This document shows, in pieces, positions 34,643 to 45,000 of a stretch of 64,000 nucleotides of DNA; the first letter of the stretch is position 1; each line of letters begins with the position of its first letter. The notes beneath the pieces are model-generated. The model ran no database searches. It was not told the origin of the DNA and saw nothing but the letters and a program-made list of their open reading frames with translations. A program made the position numbers and the translations under genes. The DNA is from Acetobacteraceae bacterium (GTDB lineage: Bacteria > Pseudomonadota > Alphaproteobacteria > Acetobacterales > Acetobacteraceae), in the NCBI GenBank assembly GCA_027488195.1, contig JAIYCD010000182.1, positions 1 to 64,000 of the forward strand. The letters are read 5' to 3'.

Positions 34643-35289
34643 GGCGCGATATCCTCCCGTGAAATCGCCGCAAGGTCGCACAGGGGCAGCCCGTTCCGCA
34701 ATGCGAGGCCCCCCTCGGAGAATTCGGCGGCGAAGCGTGCCCCTTCCCCCGCCAGGCGGTCGAGGAAGCTGTCCAGGTGCCGCATCGCGCCATTGGGCAG
34801 GTCGTGTAGCACCAGCAGCACCGGCCCGCTGGCCGCGCGGCATTGGGCAAGCGCTGTCTCGGGCCAGCCTTCGGGGTCCCGGAAATCGCCGGGCACGGCG
34901 TTCCACAGCACGACGGTGTAGGCCTCGGCGCGCAGATGGCGCAATGCGCTGGCATTGAGCAGATGCGGACCGAGTGCGCCGCCGCCGCCATTCGGCCGGA
35001 ACAGAAGCTGCGCGTTCAACGGGCCAAGTAGCGCCTCGGCCTCAGTGATCTCGGCCACCGCCTCCGCCCCGCCACGCAGGCCCAGGGGTGCGCCATGGGT
35101 CAGCGTGTGGTTGCCGATGCGGTGCCCCTCGGCCAGGGCACGCTCGGCCAGCGCCCGCCGCGCCGGGTCGCGCAGCTTCTGCCCGATGGGAAAGAAGGTC
35201 GCCCGCAGGCCGCGTCGCGCCAGTGCGGCGAGCACGAGGGGCGTCGCCTCGGGCTCGGGCCCGTTGTCGAAGGTCAGGCAGACCTCCAA
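34639..35289 (-). CDS. Polysaccharide deacetylase-family (NodB/CE4-like) protein
   Basis: 216 residues. Motif 1 is TFDNGPEPEATP near 6, where most family members have TFDDGP, so the metal-binding second Asp is Asn here. The zinc histidines are retained in GNHTLTHG near 58, and LFRPNGGGG near 95 is motif 3. The C-terminus has LVLHDLPNG. There is no signal peptide, so the enzyme appears cytoplasmic, unlike typical peptidoglycan deacetylases; substrates could be small N-acyl compounds. It lies between the TctC and gamma-glutamyltransferase genes in one run. Confidence 0.85.
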   Translation of the reverse strand: MEVCLTFDNGPEPEATPLVLAALARRGLRATFFPIGQKLRDPARRALAERALAEGHRIGNHTLTHGAPLGLRGGAEAVAEITEAEALLGPLNAQLLFRPNGGGGALGPHLLNASALRHLRAEAYTVVLWNAVPGDFRDPEGWPETALAQCRAASGPVLLVLHDLPNGAMRHLDSFLDRLAGEGARFAAEFSEGGLALRNGLPLCDLAAISREDIAP

Positions 35290-35292
35290 GCC

Positions 35293-37029
35293 TCACCACC
35301 CCACGGCATAGCTGGCGCGGCGCGGATCGGCGCCGGCGGTAAGGATCCCGCTGCGCTGATCCGCCTGCACGGCGCAGACCGCGCCGGCGCGCCAGATGCG
35401 GTCGGGCCACCAGCTCACCTGATGGCCGCGCGCCGCCAGCGCCTCGCCCGTCGCCCGGTCGATCCGGCCTTCCAGGCAAAGGCGGCCGGGATAGGTGACA
35501 TGCGGCTCGAAACTGTCGGGGAAGCTGTAGGTGGCGGCGCGCGGGTGCTCCACCGCATCCTGCGGGTCCATCCCGAAGAGCCGCATGTTCAGCAGCACCT
35601 GGAGCATCGCCTGGGACTGCACATCGCCGCCGGGCGTGCCCATCGGCATGACGAAGGCGCCGGGCTCCACCACCATGATCGGGTTGGGCGTCAGGCGCGG
35701 CCGCTTGCCCGGCGCCGCGCGGCTTGGATGGCCCGGCGTGGTGAAGGATTGCGACCCGCGCGAGGAAGGGCAAAGGCCGGTGCCGGGAATGACGGGCGTA
35801 TCGCTGGAGACATCGCTCGGCGTGGCCGAGACCGCATTGCCCAAGCGGTCCACGACCGAGATGTAGGAGGTATCGCGCGGCGGGCCGGAGGGTGCGCCCT
35901 CCATGCGCAGGGGCGCGCCACCGGCGGCGGCGGCGGCGCCACGCGGCTGGCCAGGCGGCGGCATGTCGGGCCAGGCGCGCAGCGGGTCGATCATCCGTGC
36001 GCGCTCCGCCGCATAGGCGGGGTCGAGGAGGCCCTCCAGCGGCACATCGACGAAGTTCGGATCGCCATAGAAGGCCTCGCGATCGGCGAAGGCGAGCTTC
36101 ATCGCCTCGATGATGTGGTGGATGTAGTCCACGCTGTTGTGCCCGGCTGCGTGCAGCGCCGCTGGGTCGAGCAGGGCCAGCGCCTGGTTCAGCACCGGCC
36201 CCTGGCACCAGGCGCCGCAGGTGTGGATGTCCAGCCCCGCGAAGCGGGTGGTCACCGCACGTTCGACCGGCGAGCGGTACTCGGCGAGGTCCTCCGCCGC
36301 GAGCCAGCCGCCCGCCTCGCTGTGGTAGCGCAGGATGGCCTGCGCGATATCGCCGACGTAGAAAGCGGCCCGCGCGGCCTCGAGCCCGGCCAGGCGGTCG
36401 CCACCGCGGGCCAACGCCGCGCGCTCCTCATCGGCCATGTAGCGCAGCGACCGCGCAAGGTCGGACTGCACGAAGACCTCGCCCACCTGCGGCGGCCGGC
36501 CGCCGGGCAGGAAGGTCGCGGCATTGGTGGGCCAGCGGGCGTATTTCTCGGCATAGCCGGCGATGGTGTTCGCCATCAGCGGATGCACCGGAAAGCCATC
36601 GGCGAAGCGGATCGCGGCCTGCACCACCTCCCCGAAGGGCATGGTGCCGAAGCGGGCCAGCGCCGTGATCCAGGCATCGGGCGCCGCGGGCACGACGGTG
36701 CGCAGGATGCCCTCAGGGATGGTGCCGCCGCAGGCGCGGGTGAAATGCTCGGGGTCCATCGCGCGGGGCCAGGGGCCAAGGCCGGCGATGGTCCAGACCG
36801 CGCCATCCGCCATGCGGATCATGATGGGTGCCACGCCCGCGACATTCACGATATCCGGCTGCAGCACGCCGAGCGCGATGCCGCCGGCCACCGCCGCATC
36901 CACCGCATTGCCGCCCGCCTCCAGCACGGCGAAGGCGGCATGCGCCGCGCCGTAATGCCCGGCCGAGGCCATGTGCCGTGTGCCCCGCAGGGCGGGGCGC
37001 TGGGCGTAGGGCTCGGTGGGGTCGGGCAT
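35293..37029 (-). CDS. Gamma-glutamyltransferase family protein
   Basis: 578 residues from ATG 37029, chosen because GGAGG lies 6 bases upstream; the ATG two codons earlier directly abuts the ribosome-binding site. The Ntn-hydrolase signs are MASAGHYGAAHAAFAVLEAGGNAVDAA near 20 and the self-cleavage site with nucleophile Thr in RDTSYISVVDRLGNAVSATPSD near 375. TPGGDVQSQAMLQVLLNM follows in the small subunit. No signal peptide is seen, so it may be cytoplasmic and cleave gamma-glutamyl or related amides of imported compounds. It is the first gene of the unit with the deacetylase and TctC receptor. Confidence 0.92.
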   Translation of the reverse strand: MPDPTEPYAQRPALRGTRHMASAGHYGAAHAAFAVLEAGGNAVDAAVAGGIALGVLQPDIVNVAGVAPIMIRMADGAVWTIAGLGPWPRAMDPEHFTRACGGTIPEGILRTVVPAAPDAWITALARFGTMPFGEVVQAAIRFADGFPVHPLMANTIAGYAEKYARWPTNAATFLPGGRPPQVGEVFVQSDLARSLRYMADEERAALARGGDRLAGLEAARAAFYVGDIAQAILRYHSEAGGWLAAEDLAEYRSPVERAVTTRFAGLDIHTCGAWCQGPVLNQALALLDPAALHAAGHNSVDYIHHIIEAMKLAFADREAFYGDPNFVDVPLEGLLDPAYAAERARMIDPLRAWPDMPPPGQPRGAAAAAGGAPLRMEGAPSGPPRDTSYISVVDRLGNAVSATPSDVSSDTPVIPGTGLCPSSRGSQSFTTPGHPSRAAPGKRPRLTPNPIMVVEPGAFVMPMGTPGGDVQSQAMLQVLLNMRLFGMDPQDAVEHPRAATYSFPDSFEPHVTYPGRLCLEGRIDRATGEALAARGHQVSWWPDRIWRAGAVCAVQADQRSGILTAGADPRRASYAVGW

Positions 37030-37162
37030 GGGCATCCTCCGGTCGTCACGTGCTGGGCTTGGCCCGGCGGCCTCATCAACCGCCGAATCCCCTTGAGGGC
37101 AAGCGGTGCGAGGCGTCATCAGGGAGCGATCGAATGGCGCCGCGCTGGACGCCGGCCAGGCG

Positions 37163-37966
37163 CTACAGCCCGTAAAGCCGGTGCGCCTGGCTGAGGGCCT
37201 CGTCCAGATCCGGCAGGCCCCTGGGCCCGCGCAGCATCTCGATGGACACCCAGTTCGCATAGCCAATCTCGCGCAGCGCCCCGGCGATGGCCGCATGATG
37301 CGCCGCCGGTGCGCCAAACTGGCCAACACGTGGCTCACTGATATGCACATGGTCCAGCAGCGGCCCGGCGCGGCGGATCAGCGCCGGCAAGTCTTCGCCA
37401 TTCACGGCTGCCGTGCCGGCGTCGAAATGCAGGCCAAGGCCCGGCCGCCGCAGGGCCAGGAACAAGTCCAGCAACTCCTCCGTGCCGGTCACGAAGTCGC
37501 AGCCATAACTCTCAGGATTGGCTTCCAGGCAGAAGAGAACGCCCTCCGCCGCGGCGAGCGGCGCGATCCGCTCCGCAAAGGCGCCATAGGCGGCCGCGGC
37601 CTGGAAGGGCGAGAGATCGCCCCGGCGCCGGTTGCGCGGCGAGCCGAAGACCAGCGCGCGTGCGCCAAGCCGCCCCGCCAGCGCGAAAACCCGCGCGAGA
37701 TGCGCGACAAGCCGCCCCTGCCCGGCCGCATCACCGAACACCACATGATCGGGCAGGTTGAAGGCGAGGGATTGCATCGCCGGAAAGGCGAAGCCGTGCA
37801 GACACGGCGGGAGGTCGTTCGCGCCGGCGGCCAGGGCCGTGGGCCAGTCGCCCCACACCGAAGTGGGTGCCAGCTCGACGCCGGGGACGCGGTACTGGCG
37901 CAGCAGCGCTGCCGCATCCGGCGCTTCCTCAGCCGACCAGGCGAGGGTTGAAACGGCGAGCTTCAT
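37163..37966 (-). CDS. Sugar phosphate isomerase/epimerase (xylose-isomerase-like TIM barrel)
   Basis: 267 residues. MKLAVSTLAWS at the start, LEANPESYGCDFVTGTEELLDLF near 145, LHFDAGTAAVNGED near 180, DHVHISEPRVGQF near 205 and WVSIEMLRG near 240 supply the usual metal-binding Glu, Asp, His and Glu of AP-endonuclease-2-like barrels. It overlaps the next gene upstream by 4 bases and is the last gene of the surface-glycan run on this strand. It probably converts a sugar intermediate; which one is unknown. Confidence 0.85.
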   Translation of the reverse strand: MKLAVSTLAWSAEEAPDAAALLRQYRVPGVELAPTSVWGDWPTALAAGANDLPPCLHGFAFPAMQSLAFNLPDHVVFGDAAGQGRLVAHLARVFALAGRLGARALVFGSPRNRRRGDLSPFQAAAAYGAFAERIAPLAAAEGVLFCLEANPESYGCDFVTGTEELLDLFLALRRPGLGLHFDAGTAAVNGEDLPALIRRAGPLLDHVHISEPRVGQFGAPAAHHAAIAGALREIGYANWVSIEMLRGPRGLPDLDEALSQAHRLYGL

Positions 37967-38760
37967 CCCCGCCGATGCTCCGCCACGAAACCCCGCAGAT
38001 CGGCCAGCACCTCGTCGCGGCCCTGGATGTAGCCATCATTTCGACCGAAGGCGGCGGAATGGCGCGTCCGCAAGTTGTAATGCGGCGCGACAGGCGGCGC
38101 GGCCGCGCCAATCTCGGCGCCGGGCAGCACGATCTCCTGCACGTCACGCGTGCGCACCGGCTCTGTCACCATGTTCAGCAGGCGGATGCCGGCGCTGTCC
38201 ATCCGCGCGAGGGTGGGTGCCATGCGGCGGATATCCACCCATTGCAGCTGGCCTTCCGGGTGGATCTTCTCGATCAGCTTGCCCTGCAGCATGTCGAAGA
38301 TGAGGTTCTTCTTGAGATGCGGCCCGAACAGGCCGGGCAGGCGCAGGATCCAGGTGTCCGGGAAACGCTCTCGCATCCACTGCTCGAACATCTGGCGATG
38401 CCGGCCATAGGGGTGCGTCGCAGCAGGATCCGGCTCCTCTCCCTCGGAGCGCTCGAGCGGCGGGTCATAGATGTCCACGGTGGAGATCAGCAGCACCGCC
38501 TTGGCGCGCGAGGAAGCCACCAGGTCGAAGACGCCGCGCACATGCGCGAGGTCGGCCTCCGGCTCGGCATTGGCACGCCATTTCTCGGCGTAGAGGCCGG
38601 CGCAGACGATGCCACCGGTCTCGAGCGCACGCAGCCCGGCCGAGTTGGAGGAATTGAACTGGTTCCGGAAGGAGAACGCATCGGCCAGGTTGCGGCCGAC
38701 GAAGCCGGTATGACCGACGAGCGTGTCGAAGGTGAAGCCCCCAAGGCGAAGTTCCGGCAT
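37963..38760 (-). CDS. NAD-dependent epimerase/dehydratase-like protein (atypical SDR)
   Basis: 265 residues. The nucleotide-binding loop VGHTGFVGRNLADAF replaces the standard GxxGxxG, LLISTVDIYDPP supplies the strand-4 Ser/Thr region, YGRHR the Tyr-x3-Lys-like position (Lys appears to be Arg), and LRLPGLFGP the strand after it. The altered YxxxK suggests a changed or lost dehydrogenase activity. It is co-transcribed with the isomerase below it and lies 30 bases downstream of the FAD enzyme. Confidence 0.8.
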   Translation of the reverse strand: MPELRLGGFTFDTLVGHTGFVGRNLADAFSFRNQFNSSNSAGLRALETGGIVCAGLYAEKWRANAEPEADLAHVRGVFDLVASSRAKAVLLISTVDIYDPPLERSEGEEPDPAATHPYGRHRQMFEQWMRERFPDTWILRLPGLFGPHLKKNLIFDMLQGKLIEKIHPEGQLQWVDIRRMAPTLARMDSAGIRLLNMVTEPVRTRDVQEIVLPGAEIGAAAPPVAPHYNLRTRHSAAFGRNDGYIQGRDEVLADLRGFVAEHRRG

Positions 38761-38790
38761 CGTCCCTCCTGTAGTGAGTCTCGGCCTGGA

Positions 38791-39870
38791 TCAGGCCCGG
38801 TGGAGCTGGTCGTGGTCCATCACCAACCCACGCGCATCGACCTCCGCCTCCAGCTTGGCGATGATCACTTGGGAGGCGAAGAAGATGGTGTCGATCTTTC
38901 CGGAGAGCACGGAGAAGCTGCGCCCATATTGGCCGACCCAGCAGGAGCGGTCGTCAGAGGCGCCGATCGGCTTGGTCTTCACTGAAAGCTGGGCATCCAC
39001 GAAGCGGAAACGATCCTGGAAGCCGACCACGTTGCGCGAGATCTGCTCCTCCATCTGCCGCCGCTTCTGCGCCACGAGTTCCGTGCCGACGGAATCGCGC
39101 ATCGCCACGGCCTCAGCCGCCGTTTCGAAGTTGCCGAGCGGCGTGTGCGGCACGCTGGAGAGGGTGAAAAGGCCCGGCTTTTCCGTGGGATAGATGGACG
39201 CCAAGGGACCATCCACGAGGGTGAAGGCCGCTTCGTCCGCCTTGGCTTCGTAGTAGAGAAGCATGGTGGGCTCCCAGAAACAGGGAATGGTCGGCACCAG
39301 AAGGTGGCCCCATGTGGTGTCGATGAAGAAGTCGTAGCGTTCGCCATTCACGATCACGCCGTCATCCGCCTCGACCAGATGCGTGATCGGCGTCTCCGTC
39401 ATCAAGGCACGGCCCAGCCGGCGCTCGAAATAGGTGCGCGCCTTGTCGGTCAGGATCACCCTCTCCTGGCATTCCAGCACACCATCGAGGTTGCAGTACC
39501 CCAGAGAGGCGACATCCGTCGGCGAGGTTTCGCGATACTCGATGCCTGCCGCGGACATGATCAGCTTGTACGTCTGGAAGTCGATCAGACTGTCGCCCTT
39601 CGGCACGGCATAGATGTTCTTTGGAACCTCGGCGCTGAGGCCCGGATAGCGCTCCATGAAGCGGGCATATCCGTCGCGCGACTGCAGACGCGTGCGATGG
39701 GAGCGGGGATAATGGAATCCCATGTGCAGGCGGAACTGGTTGTTGCCAGAAGCCCCGCCGAGCGGCCGCTTGTCTTTCTCAAAGACGCGGACCTCGAGGC
39801 CAAGGGCCAGAAGCATGGCGCCGATGTGGCAGCCATACCAGCCAGCCCCGCCAATTGCGATCTTCAGCAT
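38791..39870 (-). CDS. FAD-dependent oxidoreductase of the surface-glycan cluster
   Basis: 359 residues starting with a Rossmann FAD fingerprint, IAIGGAGWYGCHIGAMLLALGLEVRVFEKD, followed by GGASGNNQFRLHMGFHYPRS. The C-terminal region (CWVGQYGRSFSVLSGKIDTIFFASQ) looks like a substrate or FAD-capping domain. It fits the DAO-like family with members in O-antigen and capsule loci. The substrate is unknown; oxidation of a sugar or amino-sugar nucleotide is a reasonable guess from context. Confidence 0.82.
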   Translation of the reverse strand: MLKIAIGGAGWYGCHIGAMLLALGLEVRVFEKDKRPLGGASGNNQFRLHMGFHYPRSHRTRLQSRDGYARFMERYPGLSAEVPKNIYAVPKGDSLIDFQTYKLIMSAAGIEYRETSPTDVASLGYCNLDGVLECQERVILTDKARTYFERRLGRALMTETPITHLVEADDGVIVNGERYDFFIDTTWGHLLVPTIPCFWEPTMLLYYEAKADEAAFTLVDGPLASIYPTEKPGLFTLSSVPHTPLGNFETAAEAVAMRDSVGTELVAQKRRQMEEQISRNVVGFQDRFRFVDAQLSVKTKPIGASDDRSCWVGQYGRSFSVLSGKIDTIFFASQVIIAKLEAEVDARGLVMDHDQLHRA

Positions 39871-39948
39871 GGGATACCTGCCTTCATTCCGGGACCGTAG
39901 GTGAGAGGCGAAGGGGTCGCAACGCGCGGCGATGCGGCTCGGCGCGCA

Positions 39949-41031
39949 TCAGACTGAGACAGCATCGCCATGCGCAAGATGCTGCGCGGCTTTCTCAAGA
40001 TGCTCGGCCAAGCGTGCCTGCGAGGCATGCGTGGACAGGCGGCTGAAGCGCGTGGCCATGTTCATCGCGCCGTGATAGCCGGCCCACTCCATGACGCTGC
40101 GGCCCGTCAATCCGGCCAGGAGGTCACAGGCAACGGTCGCCGCCTGCAACGAAGCGCCGAGTTCGGCGAACATCTTGGCCTTGCTCGTGGGCATGTTCTG
40201 CGCCGCCGCGCGGAACACGGCGATGACCGCGCGCAATTGCTGGGTCGCGGCTTCGGATTGGCCGGCTCGCGCGAGGATCCATCCATGCAGCAGGAGCGCC
40301 TGCGTCAGGTTGAAGGCGATGATCGGCGCCTGGGCCACACTGGCTTCATGCCGCGTGAAGTCGGTCATGAGGGCGAGGGCTTCCGCATATCGGCCGAGCG
40401 ACAGCAGGGCCAGGTTGCGGATGAAGTTGAGGGAGATCTCGGCATGCGTCGGATTCTCCTTCGAGCTTCCCTTGACGCTGCGAAAGCGCTCCCGCACCTC
40501 GGCGAGCTTTGCGTCCAGCAAGCTCAGTGCCCACTCCACGGCCTGGGGGTCGCCATCCTCCACCGCCATGTATCCGAGGACCTTGACCGCCTCGGTCTTC
40601 ACGAGTGGCCCGTATTGATCGCTCTCGAGAAGCTGCTCCGCCATGAAGCGCAGCGTGCCCACGTGCTTGATGCGCTTCTTGCGCAGGAAAACGCTGGGCA
40701 GCCGCCCATCCTCGGCGGCGGGAAGCAGATCGCCGATCTCGAACTCAGGTGCCGCGGGCAATGCGCTGCCGGGCGGATCCCCCGCCAGTTCGACCCGCAC
40801 CGCCTTCACGAGGCCGGGCGGCAGGTCGAAGGCGATGTTGCCGGGCTTGCGGGGCGAGGGGCGAAGCGCTTTGCCGGTAAGCTCCACGCCGCTGCCATCG
40901 GCCAGCGCCACGGTCACACGCAGCGGCGGCACGGCGGCATCCTCCGGGCCCAACAGCTCGAAGAAGACGCGCCGGCCCGTCACCGTGCCGCGGCCCAGGC
41001 GCCAGCTCGACTGGGGATGAGGCTCAGCCAA
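39949..41031 (-). CDS. Hypothetical protein with beta N-domain and TPR-like helices
   Basis: 360 residues if translation starts at TTG 41031 (preceded by GGAGAGG at a good distance and overlapping the epimerase stop by 8 bases); the 440-residue track ORF is antisense-like shadow upstream of that. The first ~110 residues look beta-rich (VFFELLGPEDAAVPPLRVTVAL...AFDLPPGLVKAVRVELAGD), the rest is helical repeats (SLNFIRNLALLSLGRYAEALALMTDF, LTQALLLHGWILARAGQSEAATQQL). It shares this plan with the protein at 49455. No enzyme motif seen; a scaffold or glycan-assembly factor is possible. Confidence 0.7.
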   Translation of the reverse strand: MAEPHPQSSWRLGRGTVTGRRVFFELLGPEDAAVPPLRVTVALADGSGVELTGKALRPSPRKPGNIAFDLPPGLVKAVRVELAGDPPGSALPAAPEFEIGDLLPAAEDGRLPSVFLRKKRIKHVGTLRFMAEQLLESDQYGPLVKTEAVKVLGYMAVEDGDPQAVEWALSLLDAKLAEVRERFRSVKGSSKENPTHAEISLNFIRNLALLSLGRYAEALALMTDFTRHEASVAQAPIIAFNLTQALLLHGWILARAGQSEAATQQLRAVIAVFRAAAQNMPTSKAKMFAELGASLQAATVACDLLAGLTGRSVMEWAGYHGAMNMATRFSRLSTHASQARLAEHLEKAAQHLAHGDAVSV

Positions 41032-42004
41032 AATAGCCTCTCCACCACCCGACGAATTGACCAAGCCCGGTGCGCAGGTCCGTCGTCGGCCGCCAGCCGA
41101 AATCACGCTCCATCGCTGAGACATCCGCGAAGGTGGCCGGGACGTCGCCCTTCTGCATGGGCAGGAGTTCCTTCTCCGCCTTGACCCCGAGAAGATCCTC
41201 CAGGATCGCGACGAAATCGAGCAGCCGCTCCGGATGGGCGTTACCGATGTTGTAGGTGCGGTGCTCGGCACCGGCCGGGGCCTTGTCGAGCACCGCGATG
41301 ATGCCGGAGACGATGTCCTCCACGAAGGTGAAGTCGCGCGTCATGCGGCCTTCGTTGAAGATCTTGATGGGTTGTCCCTTCAGCATCGCTTCGGTGAACA
41401 GCCAGTAGGCCATGTCGGGCCGCCCCCACGGGCCATAGACCGTGAAGAAGCGCAGCCCCGTCATCGGCAGGCCATAGAGGTCGCAATAGGCGCGGCTCAT
41501 CACCTCGCCGGCGATCTTGGTCGCGGCGTAAAGGGAGGCGGGGCGGTCGACGCGGTCCGTCTCCTTGAAGGGACCTGCGGCGCGGGCGCCATAGACCGAG
41601 CTGGTCGAGGCATAGACGAGATGGCGCATCTTTCCCTGGGCACGCCGCGCGCCTTCCAGGATGGCCAGGTGCCCCGTCACATTCGCCGCCGTATAGGCGA
41701 AGGGCGCCTCCAGGGACCAGCGCACGCCGGCCTGCGCGCCGAGATGCGCGATCCGGTCGATGTCGGGCCGGGAGGCCATCATCCCCATGACTGCTTCGGC
41801 ATCGGCCAGGTCCAGCCTGAGGAACTCGAACTGGCTGGCCAGCGCGTCGCCCGTCAGGGCAGCAAGGCGCGCCTCCTTCAGCTTCGGATCGTAATAGGCG
41901 TTCATGTTGTCGATGCCGACGACCTGCTCGCCCCGCGCCAGGAGGGACCGACACAGATGCGCCCCGATGAAGCCCGCGGCGCCGGTAACGAGAATGCGGC
42001 CCAT
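41024..42004 (-). CDS. NAD-dependent nucleotide-sugar epimerase (UDP-glucuronate 4-epimerase-like)
   Basis: 326 residues of extended SDR type: GAAGFIGAHLCRSLL near 8, HLGAQAGVRWSLEAPFAY near 85, the catalytic STSSVYG and YAATKIAGE (Tyr-x3-Lys) near 125-155, and TVYGPWGRPDMAYWLFTEAMLKGQPIKIFNEG near 180. The GVRWSLEAP and PWGRPDMA motifs are typical of UDP-glucuronate 4-epimerases, which provide UDP-galacturonate for capsules and LPS. It lies 3 bases after the large glycosyltransferase gene. Confidence 0.9.
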   Translation of the reverse strand: MGRILVTGAAGFIGAHLCRSLLARGEQVVGIDNMNAYYDPKLKEARLAALTGDALASQFEFLRLDLADAEAVMGMMASRPDIDRIAHLGAQAGVRWSLEAPFAYTAANVTGHLAILEGARRAQGKMRHLVYASTSSVYGARAAGPFKETDRVDRPASLYAATKIAGEVMSRAYCDLYGLPMTGLRFFTVYGPWGRPDMAYWLFTEAMLKGQPIKIFNEGRMTRDFTFVEDIVSGIIAVLDKAPAGAEHRTYNIGNAHPERLLDFVAILEDLLGVKAEKELLPMQKGDVPATFADVSAMERDFGWRPTTDLRTGLGQFVGWWRGYFG

Positions 42005-42007
42005 GCG

Positions 42008-45000
42008 TCAGTTGTCCCTCAAGCGGCGTCGGTGATCGGCGAGGTTCTGCACGACCGAGCGATAAATGTGCAACATCTCCGAGTGGGTCGTCAGCTTCCA
42101 GAAGCTGCGTGCGGCATCGATCGCCATGCGCTCGCGCAGGGCCGCATCCTCCACCAGGCTCGTGAAGTGGGCCGACCAGCTGGCCATGTCGTCAAACTCG
42201 TACAGGAAGCCGGTTTGGCCGTGGACCACCTGCTCCTTCACGCCGAAAACGCCGGTGGAAAGGATGGGCAGGCCGAACAGCAGCCCCTCGACCACACTGC
42301 GGGGATAGGCCTCGCTGGTGGAGTTCATCAGCAGGAAGTCCGAAGCCCGGAGATATTGGCCGACCTGGGGCGTCGCGCGCACCAGGGTCATCCGGCTGCG
42401 GATCTCCTCGGGCAGTTCGGCGAGCATCGCCTCGAAGGTCGGGAGGTAGGAGTTCTCCAGCGCGCCCAGGAAGATGATGCGGGACTTTGCCCGGACCTCG
42501 GGCGCCAGCGCGGCGAAGGCGCGCATCAGGCCTTCCTGGCCCTTGCGCAGATTGACCGTCCCCACGCAGACGGCGATCACCTCATCCTGCACGAGGCCGA
42601 GCGCGGCACGCAGCTCGGCGCGCGGGCGATCGATCGAACCCTTGAACCGCGCCGGGTCCACCCCGTTCGGAATGACGTGGACCTTGCCGAAGAACTTGTG
42701 ATCCGCCCAGGCCTGCCGGCTCGTATCCGCGACGAAGACGATCTGCTCCGCCTGGCTGATCCCGATCTCCGTCGCCACGAGGCCCTCGCCCTCGAAATCC
42801 TTGAAGCGCTCCTTTGGCGCGAAGGATTCGCGGATGATGACCACAGAGCCCAGGCCCATCTCGGCGCCGAAGCGCGCAAAGGCCGCGCTCTTGGCGGTGT
42901 TGCAGACGAGCACCTCGATCTTGTTGGTCGTCAGCCATTCGCGAAAATGCCGGCGCACCTCGCCAAAGCGCCGGTTCAGCCCCTTGGCGACGTGATTGAT
43001 CTTCTCGTCGAAGATCGTGAGCGGAACGCCAGCCTCGGCATAGGCCGCCTTGAGCGGGCCGCCGGGCGCGGCATAGGCGAAGCTGCGGATGCCTTTCTGG
43101 CCGTTCAGGCCGGCAGCGAGTTCCATCAGGCTCCAGGGCGCGCCCTCGCCCAGTACGAGGTTGTGCGAGATGAAGCCGACATTCAGCGTCTCGCGGCTGC
43201 CGGGACGATAGGTCCGCTCGGTCAGCAAGTTGCTGTAGACGGCGCCGATGGCCCGCCGACTGTAGCGCTGCGCGATGGATTGCTGCAACTTACGCACGAA
43301 GGACGTGCGGCGCTTGATATCCTTGATCTTGAGCACCGCGCGATCGAGCTCGATCGGCTTGGTGATGACAGCAAAGCCCATCCCCGCTTCGCGAAGAACC
43401 TCGGCACAGCTCGGCGAGCCGCTGGCGAGTGTCGGCACGCCATGCATCACCGCGGTGATCAGTCGGTTGGGACTCTTCGTCCGCTCCTCCTCCGCATGGG
43501 AGACGACGCAGATGCCGGCACGCTTGAACGCTTCGTTCATCGCCTCGGGGGACCAGTCCACCACATGCGGCAGGAGTTCCGGGTGGCGCTTGAAGTAACT
43601 TGCGCGTGAGACGATGAGCGGCGTGTAGCCATGGCGATCGCGCAGCCGCTCGATCAGCCAGCGCGAGGATTCGAAGTTGCCGCGGTCCGGATTGCCGAAC
43701 CACAGCACATGCTCGTTCGTCAGTGGCGTCACCGGATGCCACTCCTCATCATAGTCGATGGTCTCCGGCACATAAACCACGGGCTTGCCAGGATAGCGGG
43801 TGGCGATCTCGACCTTGAGCTCACGCGTCGGCACCGTGACGAGGTCGGCGCGCTCCATCAGCTCACGGAAGCGATCGAGCGAGTTGATCTCCCCCTCCGG
43901 CCGCTTGAACAGGCGGGGATTCTCGAAATAGCGGTCGCAGACATCGTAGATGAGGAACTGGCGGGGATTCTCCCGCAGCGCATGCATCAGCGAGTGATCA
44001 CAGCACTGCACGACCAACACGATGTCCGAGGTCGCATCATAGGACATCGAGACATGCGGCCAGCCTTCAGCACGCAGGATTTCCGCGGGGTAGAGGGCCC
44101 GCAGCCGGGACGACGCGAATTTCTCCGCTGGCGTCCAGAACGGCACGAAAGACACGCGTGGAAGGCCGGAAGGCTGGCCCTGGGGGCGCAACTTCGCCAA
44201 CAGCTCGGTGTAGGCGTGGCCAGCCTGCGTGAGATCGTGGTTGCGCTCGGCGAACTCGCGCGCCGCGGCGCCCAAGCGGTCGCGCAGCTTGCGGTCGTTC
44301 TTCAGCGACTCGATCGCCGCTGCGAATTCAGCGACGGAGCGTTCACGGATGATGCTGTTGCGGCCATCGACCAGGGCTTCGCCGTGCAGCCCGGCATCCT
44401 TCGTGGTGATGACAGGCACACCGCAGGACAGCGCCTCCATCAGCACGTTCGACGTACCCTCGCGCCCCGGTGCAACCGGATGCACAATGGCGTGGCAGCG
44501 ACCGTAGAATTCCTCGGCCATGCGGTCATGCGGGATCTGCGTGCCGTCGCCGCGCTGCAAACGCAACAGCTTCACGCCGGCCTGCTTCGCCGCCGCCTCC
44601 GCGATGTGTCCGCCTTTCACTTCCGCTTCCGCCTTGGTGGTGGCGCTCGCGGCAAAGCCCACCGTGAACTCCGCGGGGAGCGACCTGGCGCGACTTGCCG
44701 GCGACCATTCGTCAAGTTTGAGCGCATTGGGAATGAAGAGAACGCGGCGATGCAGCGGCGCGAGCAAGCGGTAAAGCTGGAGGTTCAGCACAACCACCGC
44801 ATCGAACCGCGCGAGGCCTCGCCGCATGCGCTCAGGATCCAGCCCGTAGAGGCGTTCCAGCGGGCGGGGCCCGCCCACGCGCACGACGGAATGCCGTGCA
44901 TTGACCGGATAGCGCTCGGCCAGGATCACGTCGAAATAGACGGCGATGTCGGCGTCATCGACGCCGATGGTGTGCGCGAAGCCGGGAATGACCGCGGCGA

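Noticed and set aside
35095-37194. 699-residue plus-strand ORF
   Set aside because: Antisense shadow of the gamma-glutamyltransferase gene, which has clear family motifs on the other strand.
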